64,000 nucleotides of DNA from Natronoglycomyces albus (GTDB lineage Bacteria > Actinomycetota > Actinomycetes > Mycobacteriales > Micromonosporaceae): the NCBI RefSeq assembly GCF_016925535.1, contig NZ_CP070496.1:2852001-2916000 (forward strand). The letters are read 5' to 3'. Positions within the stretch are counted from its first letter, which is position 1; each line of letters starts with the position of its first letter. A program made the position numbers and the translations under genes. This document shows, piece by piece, positions 38,561 through 48,649 of the stretch. Under the pieces are notes generated by a model. That model was not told the origin of the DNA and did no database searches. It saw nothing but the letters and a program-made list of their open reading frames with translations.

Positions 38561-39085
38561 TCATTCCTCGTCGCTGACACACGAACCGTTTTGCCACCAG
38601 GCGTCGAGCTGTTCCAAAGCTTCCTCACCGAAGCGGTTGAGGCCCTCCGGGCTGGCCAGGGCATGGCCGACGTGAACGTGAAGGCATTTGACGCGATCGG
38701 GCATGCCTCCAGCTGAGATGCCGTCGATTTCGGGGACATCTCCCAGTTGGGAACGTCGTTGCAGGTATGCCTCGTGGGCGCGCCGGTACGACTCTGCCAA
38801 TTCGGGGTCTTCGCTCAGGCGCTGGCTCATCCGCTTCATCTGACCGGAACCTTCGAGGGTTCCGATGGCGCTACAGGCTTTAGGGCAGGTGAGGTAGTAG
38901 AGCGTTGGAAACGGGGTGCCGTCTGGCAGTCGCGGTTCGGTTTCGATAACGCCGGGCTTCCCACAAGGGCACCGCCATGCCACGGCGTTGGCGCCACGGA
39001 TGGGTCGGCCCAGTTGTTGACGGACGGCCTCGGCGTCGGCGTCGGTTACGTCCTGTGGCTGCTGGTTGCGATGAAAGTCGGTCAC
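38561..39085 (-). CDS. DUF501 protein
   Basis: A 174-aa protein of unknown function, found in nearly all actinobacteria between ftsB and ppx. The N-terminal part has CPCGKPGVIETEPRLPDGTPFPTLYYLTCP, with four cysteines that could bind a metal. The later VKCLHVHVGHALA and GLNRFGEEAL match the family. GTG start. It ends in TGA. Confidence 0.9.
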   Translation of the reverse strand: MTDFHRNQQPQDVTDADAEAVRQQLGRPIRGANAVAWRCPCGKPGVIETEPRLPDGTPFPTLYYLTCPKACSAIGTLEGSGQMKRMSQRLSEDPELAESYRRAHEAYLQRRSQLGDVPEIDGISAGGMPDRVKCLHVHVGHALASPEGLNRFGEEALEQLDAWWQNGSCVSDEE

Positions 39086-39134
39086 ACTCGTCCTGTGGTT
39101 CGAATCAGATGGAATGGGTTTGCCTTACGGCCGT

Positions 39135-39674
39135 CTACTGAGTGTCAACATCGTCGGTGCCGAATTGGTCGGCGTCCTCGAAGATGTCCTTCATGTCTTC
39201 ATACCAGGGCCGATACTCGTCTTCGTCGTCTGAGCCCGATGGGCCCGTGGAGGTTGGGTCATCCTCGTCGATGACGATGATGAGTTCTTCGCCGGGTTTG
39301 ACCAGCATCAGGCGGGAGCGAATCTGCGAGGCCACATATTCGGGGTCGTCCCACTGTTCGCGTTCGGCCTCAAGTGAGTCGATGCGCTCGCGCTGTTCGG
39401 ACTGGGAGTCTTGGAGTCGATTGATCTCGATGCGCTGCTCGACGAAAGTGCGTAGTGGGTAGGCGTATGCGAGAGCGAGGATGGAGAGCACTAGGGCCAG
39501 CGCGGCGGCGCGTTTGGACAGCCGGCCTCCGTTGCGTATGCGTACCCGCTGTGCCTGGACGCCGGAGCGGTCGCTGCGGCGGCGGGCGGTTGCTGGCGGG
39601 CGGCGGCGGGCATGGCCTCGCCCTGGGCCGGAAGCGGGAGCCCCGGGACGGTTGGGGCGGCGGCGTGTACTCAC
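39135..39674 (-). CDS. ftsB: FtsB/DivIC-type septum formation initiator
   Basis: A 179-aa cell division protein. A basic, Arg/Pro-rich cytoplasmic tail (1-65) is followed by one membrane segment (AAALALVLSILALAYAY), a coiled coil (QRIEINRLQDSQSEQRERIDSLEAEREQW), the DDPEYVASQIRSRLMLVKPGE motif of the family, and an acidic C-terminus. I chose the GTG at 39674 (MSTRRRPNRPG), with AGG five bases upstream. It lies between eno and DUF501, its conserved place. Confidence 0.9.
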   Translation of the reverse strand: MSTRRRPNRPGAPASGPGRGHARRRPPATARRRSDRSGVQAQRVRIRNGGRLSKRAAALALVLSILALAYAYPLRTFVEQRIEINRLQDSQSEQRERIDSLEAEREQWDDPEYVASQIRSRLMLVKPGEELIIVIDEDDPTSTGPSGSDDEDEYRPWYEDMKDIFEDADQFGTDDVDTQ

Positions 39675-39854
39675 GAGACCTAGCTTATCGAAGGTGGAGG
39701 GCGCATGGAGCGAGGTCGGCTGCCGGGGGCGCAACCGGCGCATCATCGGCGGGTCTCACCGGCGAGGTTATCCACTGCCGAGCAGTCGAGCCCTCCGGTG
39801 TGCTCGTGCGGGCGCCCGTTGAGATGGCGTCGTGACGGTTGCCGTTGCACGGAG

Positions 39855-39886
39855 GTGGGCCCGGGTGAGTTATCTCCCGGGCCCAC
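39855..39886 (-). terminator. Terminator downstream of eno
   Basis: GTGGGCCCGGG / CCCGGGCCCAC with a 10-base loop, about 85 bases past the eno stop codon and before ftsB. Confidence 0.65.
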
Positions 39887-39969
39887 TCGCGTGGTGTGAC
39901 GAGAAGCCTCTTGGGTTCAGGCTTAGCTCATTGCCATGTCACTTCATGACCGGCGTAAGGCCATGGAGC

Positions 39970-41777
<1,808 letters not shown>

Positions 41778-42437
41778 ATGTCTGCATTCCCCCGGGCTGG
41801 CCGCTTGGTGTCCATTGTCGCGTTGGCGGCGGTGGCTACCCTCAGCGCCTGTTCTGACCCCAATGGCAATGGCGGGGGCGATCCGCGCCAGGATTATCAA
41901 GTCCTGGATGAGCTAAGCAAACGAGCAACGAGTGGAATAGACCACTCCTATACCGCTGACTACATGGTGGGTTCTGGTAGTGACCAGCTGCGCCTGGTGC
42001 GTGACGCCGAGGGTGACCGGATGGCGATAGGTCTGATGGATGAACTGCATGTGTTTACCCCGGCCTATACCGCGTATTGTCAGGCGGGCGAATGCACTCG
42101 TGAGGATGAGCATGGCCTGGACCTAGCCGAATGGATGCGCGACCTCACCCCTCAGTTGCTACCTGCCCAGTGGGACGCCAGCTACTGGCTGTCAGCCCTG
42201 GACGCGGACTCCAGTGCGGATATCGATTACCACGACACACGTCTTGCTGGTGAGCTGGCTGACTGCATCGAGGTGGCGGGAGCCGTGGAGTCGCCGGTGA
42301 GCGCCTTTGAACTGTGTTTGACGACCCATGGCGTCATCGCCAGCCTCACGGCGGTAGTCGATGGTGAGGAGCTGCGAGTCAAATTGACTAGCATCGCCAA
42401 TTCCGTCGACGAAGAATACTTCACGCAGGTCAAGTAA
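41778..42437 (+). CDS. Putative lipoprotein of unknown function
   Basis: A 219-aa protein. The ATG at 41778 follows GGAG by nine bases and gives a textbook lipoprotein signal: MSAFPRAGRLVSIVALAAV, then lipobox LSAC with the lipid-bearing cysteine at about 27. The mature part begins with a Gly/Asn-rich linker. It contains four more cysteines (YCQAGEC and two later), which may pair outside the cell. The layout resembles LppX/LprG-like secreted lipoproteins but I see no diagnostic motif. It ends in one of the strongest terminators of the window. Confidence 0.8.
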   Translation: MSAFPRAGRLVSIVALAAVATLSACSDPNGNGGGDPRQDYQVLDELSKRATSGIDHSYTADYMVGSGSDQLRLVRDAEGDRMAIGLMDELHVFTPAYTAYCQAGECTREDEHGLDLAEWMRDLTPQLLPAQWDASYWLSALDADSSADIDYHDTRLAGELADCIEVAGAVESPVSAFELCLTTHGVIASLTAVVDGEELRVKLTSIANSVDEEYFTQVK

Positions 42438-42450
42438 GGTTTGAAGCCCC

Positions 42451-42494
42451 AGCCGGTGGGGTGGGCCAGGAGAGCCTGGCCCACCCCACCGGCT
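42451..42494 (+). terminator. Intrinsic terminator of the lipoprotein gene
   Basis: A perfect 20-bp stem (AGCCGGTGGGGTGGGCCAGG and its complement) with an AGAG loop, followed by TTTTCTT. It also separates the convergent ectD copy. Confidence 0.93.
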
Positions 42495-42553
42495 TTTCTT
42501 CCCCGGTTTTGGCGACGCTAGCCGCGTTCAGCACCACAGTGGCGCGTGCGTTC

Positions 42554-43465
42554 TCACGAGGCCATGGCCTTCGTCGGGCTGCCGATCGGCTCCACTGTGC
42601 GCGCCCCTAGATAGGTCGGTCGAGGCTGCGGGGCGGCGAAGGGTTCCACCAGCGCGTTCTCGACGCTGTTGAAGACGATGAAAAGGTTTGAGCGCGGATA
42701 TGGCGTGATGTTGCCGTTGGAACCATGCATGCAGTTGGCATCGAACCACAGCCCCGATCCTGCTGGCCCGGTGAATTGTCGAATGCCGTGGCGGTCGGCC
42801 AGGGCCCGCAACGAGGCGGTGTCTGGGGTTCCGATCTCCTGCTCTTGCAGCGAGGTGCGGTAGTAGCCCTCAGGGGTGTCACCGACGCAGGAGACGAACG
42901 TGCGGTGGCTGCCCGGCATGATCATGAGCGACCCGTTGTAGTCGTAGTTGTCCGTCAGCGCTATCGACAGACTGACCGCACGCATGCGTGGCATACCGTC
43001 CTCGGCGTGCCAGGTTTCGAAATCGGAGTGCCAGTAAAAGGAGTTTCCGCCGAATCCGGGCTTGTAGTTGACGCGGCTTTGGTGAATGTACACCTGTGAA
43101 CCCAGGATTTGCCTCGCCACGCCCGCGAGCCGCTCATCGTCGATGAGGCGGCGGAACTCCTCGGAAATATGGTGAATGTCGAAAATCGAGCGGATTTCCT
43201 GGGAGTTCTTCTCTCGCACCACTCGCTCGTCACCGTCGAGCCTGGGGTCAGTGAGAAGGCTTCGCAACTCCTGTTGGGCAGAACGTAGTTCGGAGTCGGT
43301 CAGCAGCTTGTCGATGCTAGTGAAACCGTCTTGGGAGTGGCCGGTGAGTTGTTGCCGATTTAGGGGGCCGTCTTCAGCCTGCCCGTAGACGGTTGGGTCG
43401 AGTTTGCGCGGGATCATTGCCGGTCGGTGGCTTACTCGCGTTGGATAAAGGTCTTGAGTAGTCAT
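42554..43465 (-). CDS. ectD: Ectoine hydroxylase EctD, intact active site (downstream copy)
   Basis: Iron(II)/2-oxoglutarate dioxygenase that converts ectoine to 5-hydroxyectoine. 303 aa. All three iron ligands are present: His146 and Asp148 in [11 protein letters not shown], and His247 in CMHGSNGNITPY. Arg258, for 2-oxoglutarate, is also kept. The ATG is preceded by GAGGAGAG. It lies 276 bases downstream of a second ectD-like gene, behind a hairpin, so it probably has its own promoter. It ends in TGA. The close paralogue upstream lacks the distal His. Confidence 0.95.
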   Translation of the reverse strand: MTTQDLYPTRVSHRPAMIPRKLDPTVYGQAEDGPLNRQQLTGHSQDGFTSIDKLLTDSELRSAQQELRSLLTDPRLDGDERVVREKNSQEIRSIFDIHHISEEFRRLIDDERLAGVARQILGSQVYIHQSRVNYKPGFGGNSFYWHSDFETWHAEDGMPRMRAVSLSIALTDNYDYNGSLMIMPGSHRTFVSCVGDTPEGYYRTSLQEQEIGTPDTASLRALADRHGIRQFTGPAGSGLWFDANCMHGSNGNITPYPRSNLFIVFNSVENALVEPFAAPQPRPTYLGARTVEPIGSPTKAMAS

Positions 43466-43698
43466 CGTGCTCTCCTCAAAAGTCTTTGGTCACGGTCGCG
43501 TGTTTGCCGTTGTGTCCTGGTTCCTCCTTTCGACGTCGTTTGCGCTGTCACTGTGGAGTTATATCGGATGGCACTGAGGTGACATCGGTCTATCTACACT
43601 GTCACACACGCCGAAGGGCCCCACTCGGTCTTATCCACAGCAGTGAAGATTGCTGCTCAAAGACCGGGTAGGACCCTCGGTATCCCTGACTGGCTCTC
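43466..43698. other. Gap between the two ectD genes
   Basis: About 230 bases containing the ribosome-binding site, and probably a promoter, of the downstream ectD. A longer imperfect inverted repeat (CGGTCTT ... AAGACCG with an inner CAGCAG/GCTGCT) spans roughly 43624-43671. Confidence 0.35.
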
Positions 43699-43718
43699 CT
43701 GGGCGCCACCGCGCCCAG
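43699..43718 (-). terminator. Hairpin after the operon-linked ectD copy
   Basis: CTGGGCGC / GCGCCCAG, a perfect 8-bp stem with a 4-base loop, 24 bases after the stop codon. No T-run. Confidence 0.5.
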
Positions 43719-43741
43719 TACGTGCCATATCCGGTTATGTA

Positions 43742-44644
43742 CTAAATTGGCTCGACGTCACGGGCGAGAAAGTCCGGGCGGGCCTCATCGGCTCGATAGG
43801 GCTCGCCACATTCGTTCTCGACGCTATTGAACGCCACCACCAAGTTGGCACGGGCAAACGGCGTGATGTTGCCGTTGGTGCCGCGCATCAGATTGCAGTC
43901 AATCCACGTTGCCGAACCTGCCGGGCCGTTGAGCTGTTGGATACCGTACTTCTCAGCCAGCATCCCCAAACTCACGTCGTCGGGCGTCCCGATCCGCTGA
44001 TCTTGCAACGCGGACTTGTAGTGTTCATCGGGCGTGTCTCCGACGCAGGAGACGAACACCTTATGCGAACCGGGCATGACCATCACCGAACCGTTGTGCT
44101 CGGTGTTGTCAGTCAAGGCCAACGACAACGTCACCGCGCGCATACGCGGCATGCCGTCTTCGGCGTGCCAAGTCTCAAAGTCAGAGTGCCAGTAGAACGG
44201 CGTACCGACCAAACCTGGCTTATAGCTAATGCGGCTGTGGTGGATGTACACCTCAGAGCCCAGAATCTGCCTGGCCACTCCGGCGACGCGCTCATCGGAG
44301 ATCAGCTCGGCGAAAAGCTCAGAGTTGCGGTGCACATCGAAGATCGAAAGCACCTCTTGGCGTTCGTCCTCACGCACCACATGCTCATCGTCACCCTGAT
44401 CGGCGCTGGTGGCAGACTTCTGGGTTTCTTGGAGGAGACGGTCCATCTCCTCGGCGTACTTTTCCACCTCGGCGTCATTGAGCAGTTGTTCAATGTCGGT
44501 GTAACCTGCGGCCTCGTGATGAGCCAGCTGTTCAGCGGTCAACATCCCGTCTTCGGGCTTGCCGTAGACGGTCGGGTCATCGTGCCGATACAGCAGTGCT
44601 GGCTCGCGGCTGCCACGGGTGGGGTACATATCGTGGACGGTCAT
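43742..44644 (-). CDS. EctD-like protein lacking the distal iron-ligand histidine
   Basis: A 300-aa homologue of ectoine hydroxylase, overlapping ectC by ATGA, so clearly part of the ectABC transcript. The proximal ligands His153 and Asp155 ([18 protein letters not shown]) are present and Arg265 for 2-oxoglutarate is kept. The distal ligand position reads [13 protein letters not shown]: residue 254 is Arg (codon 43885-43883, CGC) instead of His. One base change from CAC would explain it. Without the third ligand, normal hydroxylase activity is doubtful. The reading frame is otherwise intact, so the protein is probably still made. The intact paralogue lies downstream. Confidence 0.93.
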   Translation of the reverse strand: MTVHDMYPTRGSREPALLYRHDDPTVYGKPEDGMLTAEQLAHHEAAGYTDIEQLLNDAEVEKYAEEMDRLLQETQKSATSADQGDDEHVVREDERQEVLSIFDVHRNSELFAELISDERVAGVARQILGSEVYIHHSRISYKPGLVGTPFYWHSDFETWHAEDGMPRMRAVTLSLALTDNTEHNGSVMVMPGSHKVFVSCVGDTPDEHYKSALQDQRIGTPDDVSLGMLAEKYGIQQLNGPAGSATWIDCNLMRGTNGNITPFARANLVVAFNSVENECGEPYRADEARPDFLARDVEPI

Positions 44645-45069
44645 GAGGTGGCCTCCTCGTCGTCCTCTGTTAGCAGCGGGTAAACGCCGTTTTCGTCGTG
44701 CACCTCCCTTCCCGTTACAGGTGGGTTGAATACACAGACGCAACGCAGATCCTCGTGCGCGGTCAGCGTGTGGCGTTCACCCCCGTTGAGCAGATACATC
44801 GTTCCCGGGGCCAACTTGTGTGTTTCCCCGGTCTCGTGATCGGCAAGCTCGCCAGCGCCTTCAATGACGTAGACGGCCTCGATGTGGTTGGCATAGCACA
44901 TGGTCGTGGAGGTTCCCGCGTATAGCACAGTGTCGTGCAGCGAGAATCCGACCTTGTCCTTGGCCAGTAGTAGACGCCGGGAGCGCCAGGTGCCCTCGGC
45001 CTTGTCGCGGTCGTTACCCAGAACATCGTTCTCGGAGCCGACGAGGTCTTCCAAACGACGGACGATCAT
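44641..45069 (-). CDS. ectC: L-ectoine synthase EctC
   Basis: Cyclises N-gamma-acetyl-diaminobutyrate to ectoine. 142 aa, a single cupin domain. Start [16 protein letters not shown], then [17 protein letters not shown] with the metal-binding Glu, and [14 protein letters not shown] with the Tyr and His of the metal site. The ATG follows directly on the TAG of ectB (TAGATG), and its own TGA overlaps the ATG of the next gene. This tight packing shows one operon. Confidence 0.97.
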   Translation of the reverse strand: MIVRRLEDLVGSENDVLGNDRDKAEGTWRSRRLLLAKDKVGFSLHDTVLYAGTSTTMCYANHIEAVYVIEGAGELADHETGETHKLAPGTMYLLNGGERHTLTAHEDLRCVCVFNPPVTGREVHDENGVYPLLTEDDEEATS

Positions 45070-46326
45070 CTAGGAGTTCCTCCCTACGGCTTCGACGGCG
45101 TCGGCAAGGATGCCGATGCCTTCCTTGAACTCGGCGTCCGATGTCGTCAGCGGCGGCAGGAACTTCACGACCTCGTCTTCGGCTCCGGCCGACTCCATGA
45201 GAAGTCCGCGCTGGAAGACCTCGGAACACACCTTGGAGGCGTGCTCGGGGTTTTCGAAGACCAGTCCGCGCGCCAGGCCTTGTCCACGGGTGGACATGTT
45301 GAGGCTGGCGTGTTCGGTGATGAGTTCCTTCAGCTGGCCGTCGAGCCATTCACCGGTTTGGTGAACGCTGTTGGCTAGCTCGTCGGTGCGCCAGAAGTGC
45401 TCCAGCGCCGCCGTGGCGGTGACGAAGGCGGGGTTGAATCCGCGGAAGGTTCCGTTGTGTTCGCCCGGCTCCCATACGTCCAGTTCCCGCTTCATCATGG
45501 TCAGGGCAAATGGCATACCCAGACCGGAGAGGGACTTGGAGATGGTGACGATGTCGGGTTGAATACCGGCGCGTTCGAAGGAGAAGAACGGCCCGGTGCG
45601 TCCGCAACCCATTTGGATGTCGTCCACGATCAGGAGCATGCCGTATTCGCGGCACACTTCCTGTAGCCCTCGCAGCCATTCGTCCGAGGCGACGTTGATG
45701 CCGCCCTCGCCCTGAACGGTTTCGACGATGACAGCCGCTGGCTGGTCCAGGCCTGAACCGGAGTCCTCCAGCAGGCTTCGTAGCCATAGGAAGTCGGGCA
45801 TCTGCCCGTCCATGTAGTTGTCGAAGGGCATGGTGGCCACGTTGTTCAGCGGCACACCCGCGCCTCCACGCTTCATGGAGTTACCGGTGACGGCGAGCGC
45901 CCCCAGAGTCATCCCGTGGAAGCCGTTGGTGAAGCTGATGACTGTCTCGCGGCCGGTGTATTTACGGGCGAGTTTCAGTGCCGCTTCGACGGCGTTGTTG
46001 CCAGCCGGTCCTGGGAACATAACCTTGTAGTCGAGCTGACGCGGAGTCAGGATGATCTCGTCGAAGGTCTCCAGGAAATCGCGCTTGGCGACAGTGAACT
46101 TGTCCAGGCCGTGGATGATGTTGTCCTCGGCCAGGTAGTCCAGGAGTGCTTGTTTGATGACCGGGTGGTTGTGCCCGTAGTTGAGCGAACCGGCCCCGGC
46201 AAAGAAATCGATGTATGATTTGCCGCTTTCGTCCTTTAGACGGCTGCCCGACGCGGTGGTGAAGACGGTCGGCCAGCTACGGCAGTATGAACGGACTTCT
46301 GATTCGACTTTTTCGAATACCTGCAT
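45070..46326 (-). CDS. ectB: Diaminobutyrate-2-oxoglutarate aminotransferase EctB
   Basis: First step of ectoine synthesis: makes L-2,4-diaminobutyrate from aspartate semialdehyde with PLP. 418 aa. Class-III aminotransferase blocks: DFFAGAGSLNYGHNHP, FTNGFHGMTLGALAVTG, the cofactor aspartate in LIVDDIQMGCGRTG, and the PLP lysine in TISKSLSGLGMP. Between ectA and ectB is a gap of 120 bases with a TACCCGGG/CCCGGGTA hairpin (46407-46437). Confidence 0.97.
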   Translation of the reverse strand: MQVFEKVESEVRSYCRSWPTVFTTASGSRLKDESGKSYIDFFAGAGSLNYGHNHPVIKQALLDYLAEDNIIHGLDKFTVAKRDFLETFDEIILTPRQLDYKVMFPGPAGNNAVEAALKLARKYTGRETVISFTNGFHGMTLGALAVTGNSMKRGGAGVPLNNVATMPFDNYMDGQMPDFLWLRSLLEDSGSGLDQPAAVIVETVQGEGGINVASDEWLRGLQEVCREYGMLLIVDDIQMGCGRTGPFFSFERAGIQPDIVTISKSLSGLGMPFALTMMKRELDVWEPGEHNGTFRGFNPAFVTATAALEHFWRTDELANSVHQTGEWLDGQLKELITEHASLNMSTRGQGLARGLVFENPEHASKVCSEVFQRGLLMESAGAEDEVVKFLPPLTTSDAEFKEGIGILADAVEAVGRNS

Positions 46327-46446
46327 AGTCTCTTAGGGTCGGCCTATCGAGCTGTCTCTGCTTCCCAGGGCAGTGCAAGCGGTTGCCTGGACCGCCGCTG
46401 AGCGCTTACCCGGGCGGCAAAACGTGGGACCCGGGTAGGGCGATGT

Positions 46447-47214
46447 TTAAGCGTCGGACGGAACCGGGCCGATCCTATGCAGGACCTCCGGTTCATGCCC
46501 TTCGCCTAGCATCTGCTCAGAGAACAGCACGTCACGCGTAAGTTCGGCGTTATGCCCTTCGGCAAACGACTCAAACAGCCGCATGGACGCTTTGTTGTCC
46601 GGAGTCACCGTCGATTCCACGAAGTTGACTCCTAGCGGGCGTAGCCGGTTCCACAAGTGGTCGAGCATACGCCGCGCCAAACCTTGGCGACGATAGTGAG
46701 GAGACACCGCAACTTGCCAGACGAACAGGGTGTCGACCGATTCAGGGCGTCGGTATCCGACGATGAAGCCCGCGATGCGGTCTCCGTCGCGGACCACCAC
46801 GGAGTCGGCGGCGAAATCGCGGCCCCACAGCACGTAGAAATAACGTGAGTTGAGGTCGAGATTGCCGATTTCTCCGACAAGATGCCAGATAGCTGCTCCA
46901 TCGTCAGCGGTTGGCTGATCGAAGGTGAGCTGAGGCTGGTCGGTCGCCGTTGAGTTCGGGCCTGGTTCGGCACCGCTTTGGACGGCTGGGTTCTCAAAGG
47001 CGGGGTTCTGGTGAACCGTGCCTCTAGAAGTGCCGCCATAGGAGGCACTGGCAGTTGCGTCGTTCTCCACGCCCTGGTTCCTCGGTGAGGTAGGGCGCTT
47101 TTCGGGCTCGCCTGCTTCGTCACCGAACTCGTCGGCGGAGGAATAGGCGGTCTGGCGATCAGCGGTGTAGTGCTGAGCGCCTTTTCCGGTGTCACTATTT
47201 TCGCCAAGTGGCAT
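46447..47214 (-). CDS. ectA: Diaminobutyrate acetyltransferase EctA with long N-terminal extension
   Basis: Acetylates diaminobutyrate at the gamma nitrogen, the second step of ectoine synthesis. The GNAT domain starts near residue 95 (LTFDQPTADDGAAIWHLV) and has LFVWQVAVSPHYRRQGLARRML and VTPDNKASMRLFESF. About 90 residues of Ser/Gly/Asn/Pro-rich sequence precede it, much longer than usual. Two starts are plausible: the ATG at 47214, which would be leaderless behind a TTACCC-17-TATTTT promoter, or the GTG at 47070, which follows GAGGA by eight bases. First gene of the ect operon. Confidence 0.93.
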   Translation of the reverse strand: MPLGENSDTGKGAQHYTADRQTAYSSADEFGDEAGEPEKRPTSPRNQGVENDATASASYGGTSRGTVHQNPAFENPAVQSGAEPGPNSTATDQPQLTFDQPTADDGAAIWHLVGEIGNLDLNSRYFYVLWGRDFAADSVVVRDGDRIAGFIVGYRRPESVDTLFVWQVAVSPHYRRQGLARRMLDHLWNRLRPLGVNFVESTVTPDNKASMRLFESFAEGHNAELTRDVLFSEQMLGEGHEPEVLHRIGPVPSDA

Positions 47215-47221
47215 GTGTACG

Positions 47222-47250
47222 AAAATAGCAAATTTTTGCCCGCTGGGTAA
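47222..47250 (-). promoter_or_regulatory. Candidate promoter of the ectoine operon
   Basis: Minus-strand TTACCC (47245-47250), a 17-base spacer and TATTTT (47222-47227). Transcription would start next to the ATG at 47214, giving a leaderless mRNA, which is common in actinobacteria. Confidence 0.4.
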
Positions 47251-47516
47251 CCCCTAGACTCAGAGTTGTCGAGTCAAACACACTTATCGGTATGCGATTT
47301 GACCAGCAAAAAGTTATTTCTTCGTTATGGGTCTAAAATGGAACGAATGCTCGGCGAGCACTATTCACATACATGCATAAGATTCGATCTACAGTGATTG
47401 CACTGGAACTTCGCCGTCCTTTCGGGCGCACCAGAGTGATCTCTAGACAGCCCGGCGAAAGGTCTCCGATGCCACTCAGTGGCGTCACGCCGTGGACAGA
47501 TTGGCTATGATGCAGC
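47251..47516. other. Gap between mazG and the ectoine operon
   Basis: About 265 bases, AT-richer than the flanks. It probably holds osmotic control sites for ectA, but I recognise no operator. Confidence 0.3.
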
Positions 47517-48644
47517 TCACTGATGCTGCTCGCCACTATCGCCATCCCCATCGTTGCCGGGCAGGCGACGCACCTGCCCCCCAGAGGCCACCACAAAACG
47601 CATCGTATTGCGCAAGGCCAGCTCAGGGTCGATGCCGTTCTGCAGGGCAACCCGAATCACCGCCAGCAACATGATCCCCGTACCCACCTCGTCGAGCATC
47701 AATCGCGAAGCCGACTCGGGCAAGACCGGAACCTCAATGGGCCGCCCCGCCATCGCAAAGCGATCCATGACCTTCGCCGCATAAGCCAAAGCGGGCAGCT
47801 GCTCAGAGACCCCAGTAGCCGGATCGTCCCTACGCTCAGGTTTCTCGGCGGCCTTGGCCTCATCCCACAGCTGGAACAAATTCGCCGGATCGGCCTCGCC
47901 AAAAACGTGAGGATGGCGACGAATCAGCTTATCGATGAGGTCAGAGGCCACATCGTCGATACTGAACGGCTCCGAAGCATGCTCCGAGGCGATCCGAGCG
48001 TGCAACAGCGGCTGAAACAACACGTCGCCCAGCTCCTCGCGCAAGGCGTCCCGGTTCTCATCGGTGATAGCGTCAAGCGCCTCGTAGGTCTCCTCCAGCA
48101 AATACGGAGCCAGAGACCGATGCCCTTGCGCACTCTGCCAAGGGCAGTCAACACGCAACTGGTCAATGATCTCCACCAAGTCCAACAACCGCGCCCCCGG
48201 CGGATCCCAAGAACCATAGAGGATCTCCAAGCTAATCTCACCGGATGCGGTGCTCGCGGCGAACTCCTCGACCAAAACCGCGTCAATGCTCTTGTCGGAA
48301 TCGGAATCCACCGGAGCGGTGCTAGCCAGCCACACGCCACCATCTTCCAGCAGCTCCAACGCCTCCGCCGCTGAGCCTGCCAGCGCCACGTCCACTCCCG
48401 AGGCGCACAATGCCTCAATCTGAGGATGTTCAGCCGGCGCTACGACCGTCACGGAGGAGCGAACCGTGTCCCACGCCTCGGCAGACAGCAGGCCCGCAGG
48501 CAAACGCGGGGAGGTGACCAGCCAGTGGACGACCGTCTTCAGCCCAGGCCCGGCCGCGTCCGCACGCGAGGCCGCGCCACCTTCGGACAACGACGAATCG
48601 TGAGTCGAAGGGCGGCGCGCGTCATCGGCGTCGGTGGGAGTCAT
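47517..48644 (-). CDS. mazG: MazG-family nucleotide pyrophosphohydrolase
   Basis: Hydrolyses (d)NTPs to monophosphates, removing damaged nucleotides. 375 aa. The all-alpha MazG domain is in the middle: CPWQSAQGHRSLAPYLLEETYEALDAI followed by REELGDVLFQPLLHA, giving the EExxE...ExxD metal site. Residues 1-150 form the poorly conserved N-terminal part usual in actinobacteria, and a second, weaker helical half follows. AGGA precedes the ATG. It lies 5 bases downstream of the SurA-like gene, so co-transcribed. Confidence 0.93.
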   Translation of the reverse strand: MTPTDADDARRPSTHDSSLSEGGAASRADAAGPGLKTVVHWLVTSPRLPAGLLSAEAWDTVRSSVTVVAPAEHPQIEALCASGVDVALAGSAAEALELLEDGGVWLASTAPVDSDSDKSIDAVLVEEFAASTASGEISLEILYGSWDPPGARLLDLVEIIDQLRVDCPWQSAQGHRSLAPYLLEETYEALDAITDENRDALREELGDVLFQPLLHARIASEHASEPFSIDDVASDLIDKLIRRHPHVFGEADPANLFQLWDEAKAAEKPERRDDPATGVSEQLPALAYAAKVMDRFAMAGRPIEVPVLPESASRLMLDEVGTGIMLLAVIRVALQNGIDPELALRNTMRFVVASGGQVRRLPGNDGDGDSGEQHQ

Positions 48645-48649
48645 CGGTC

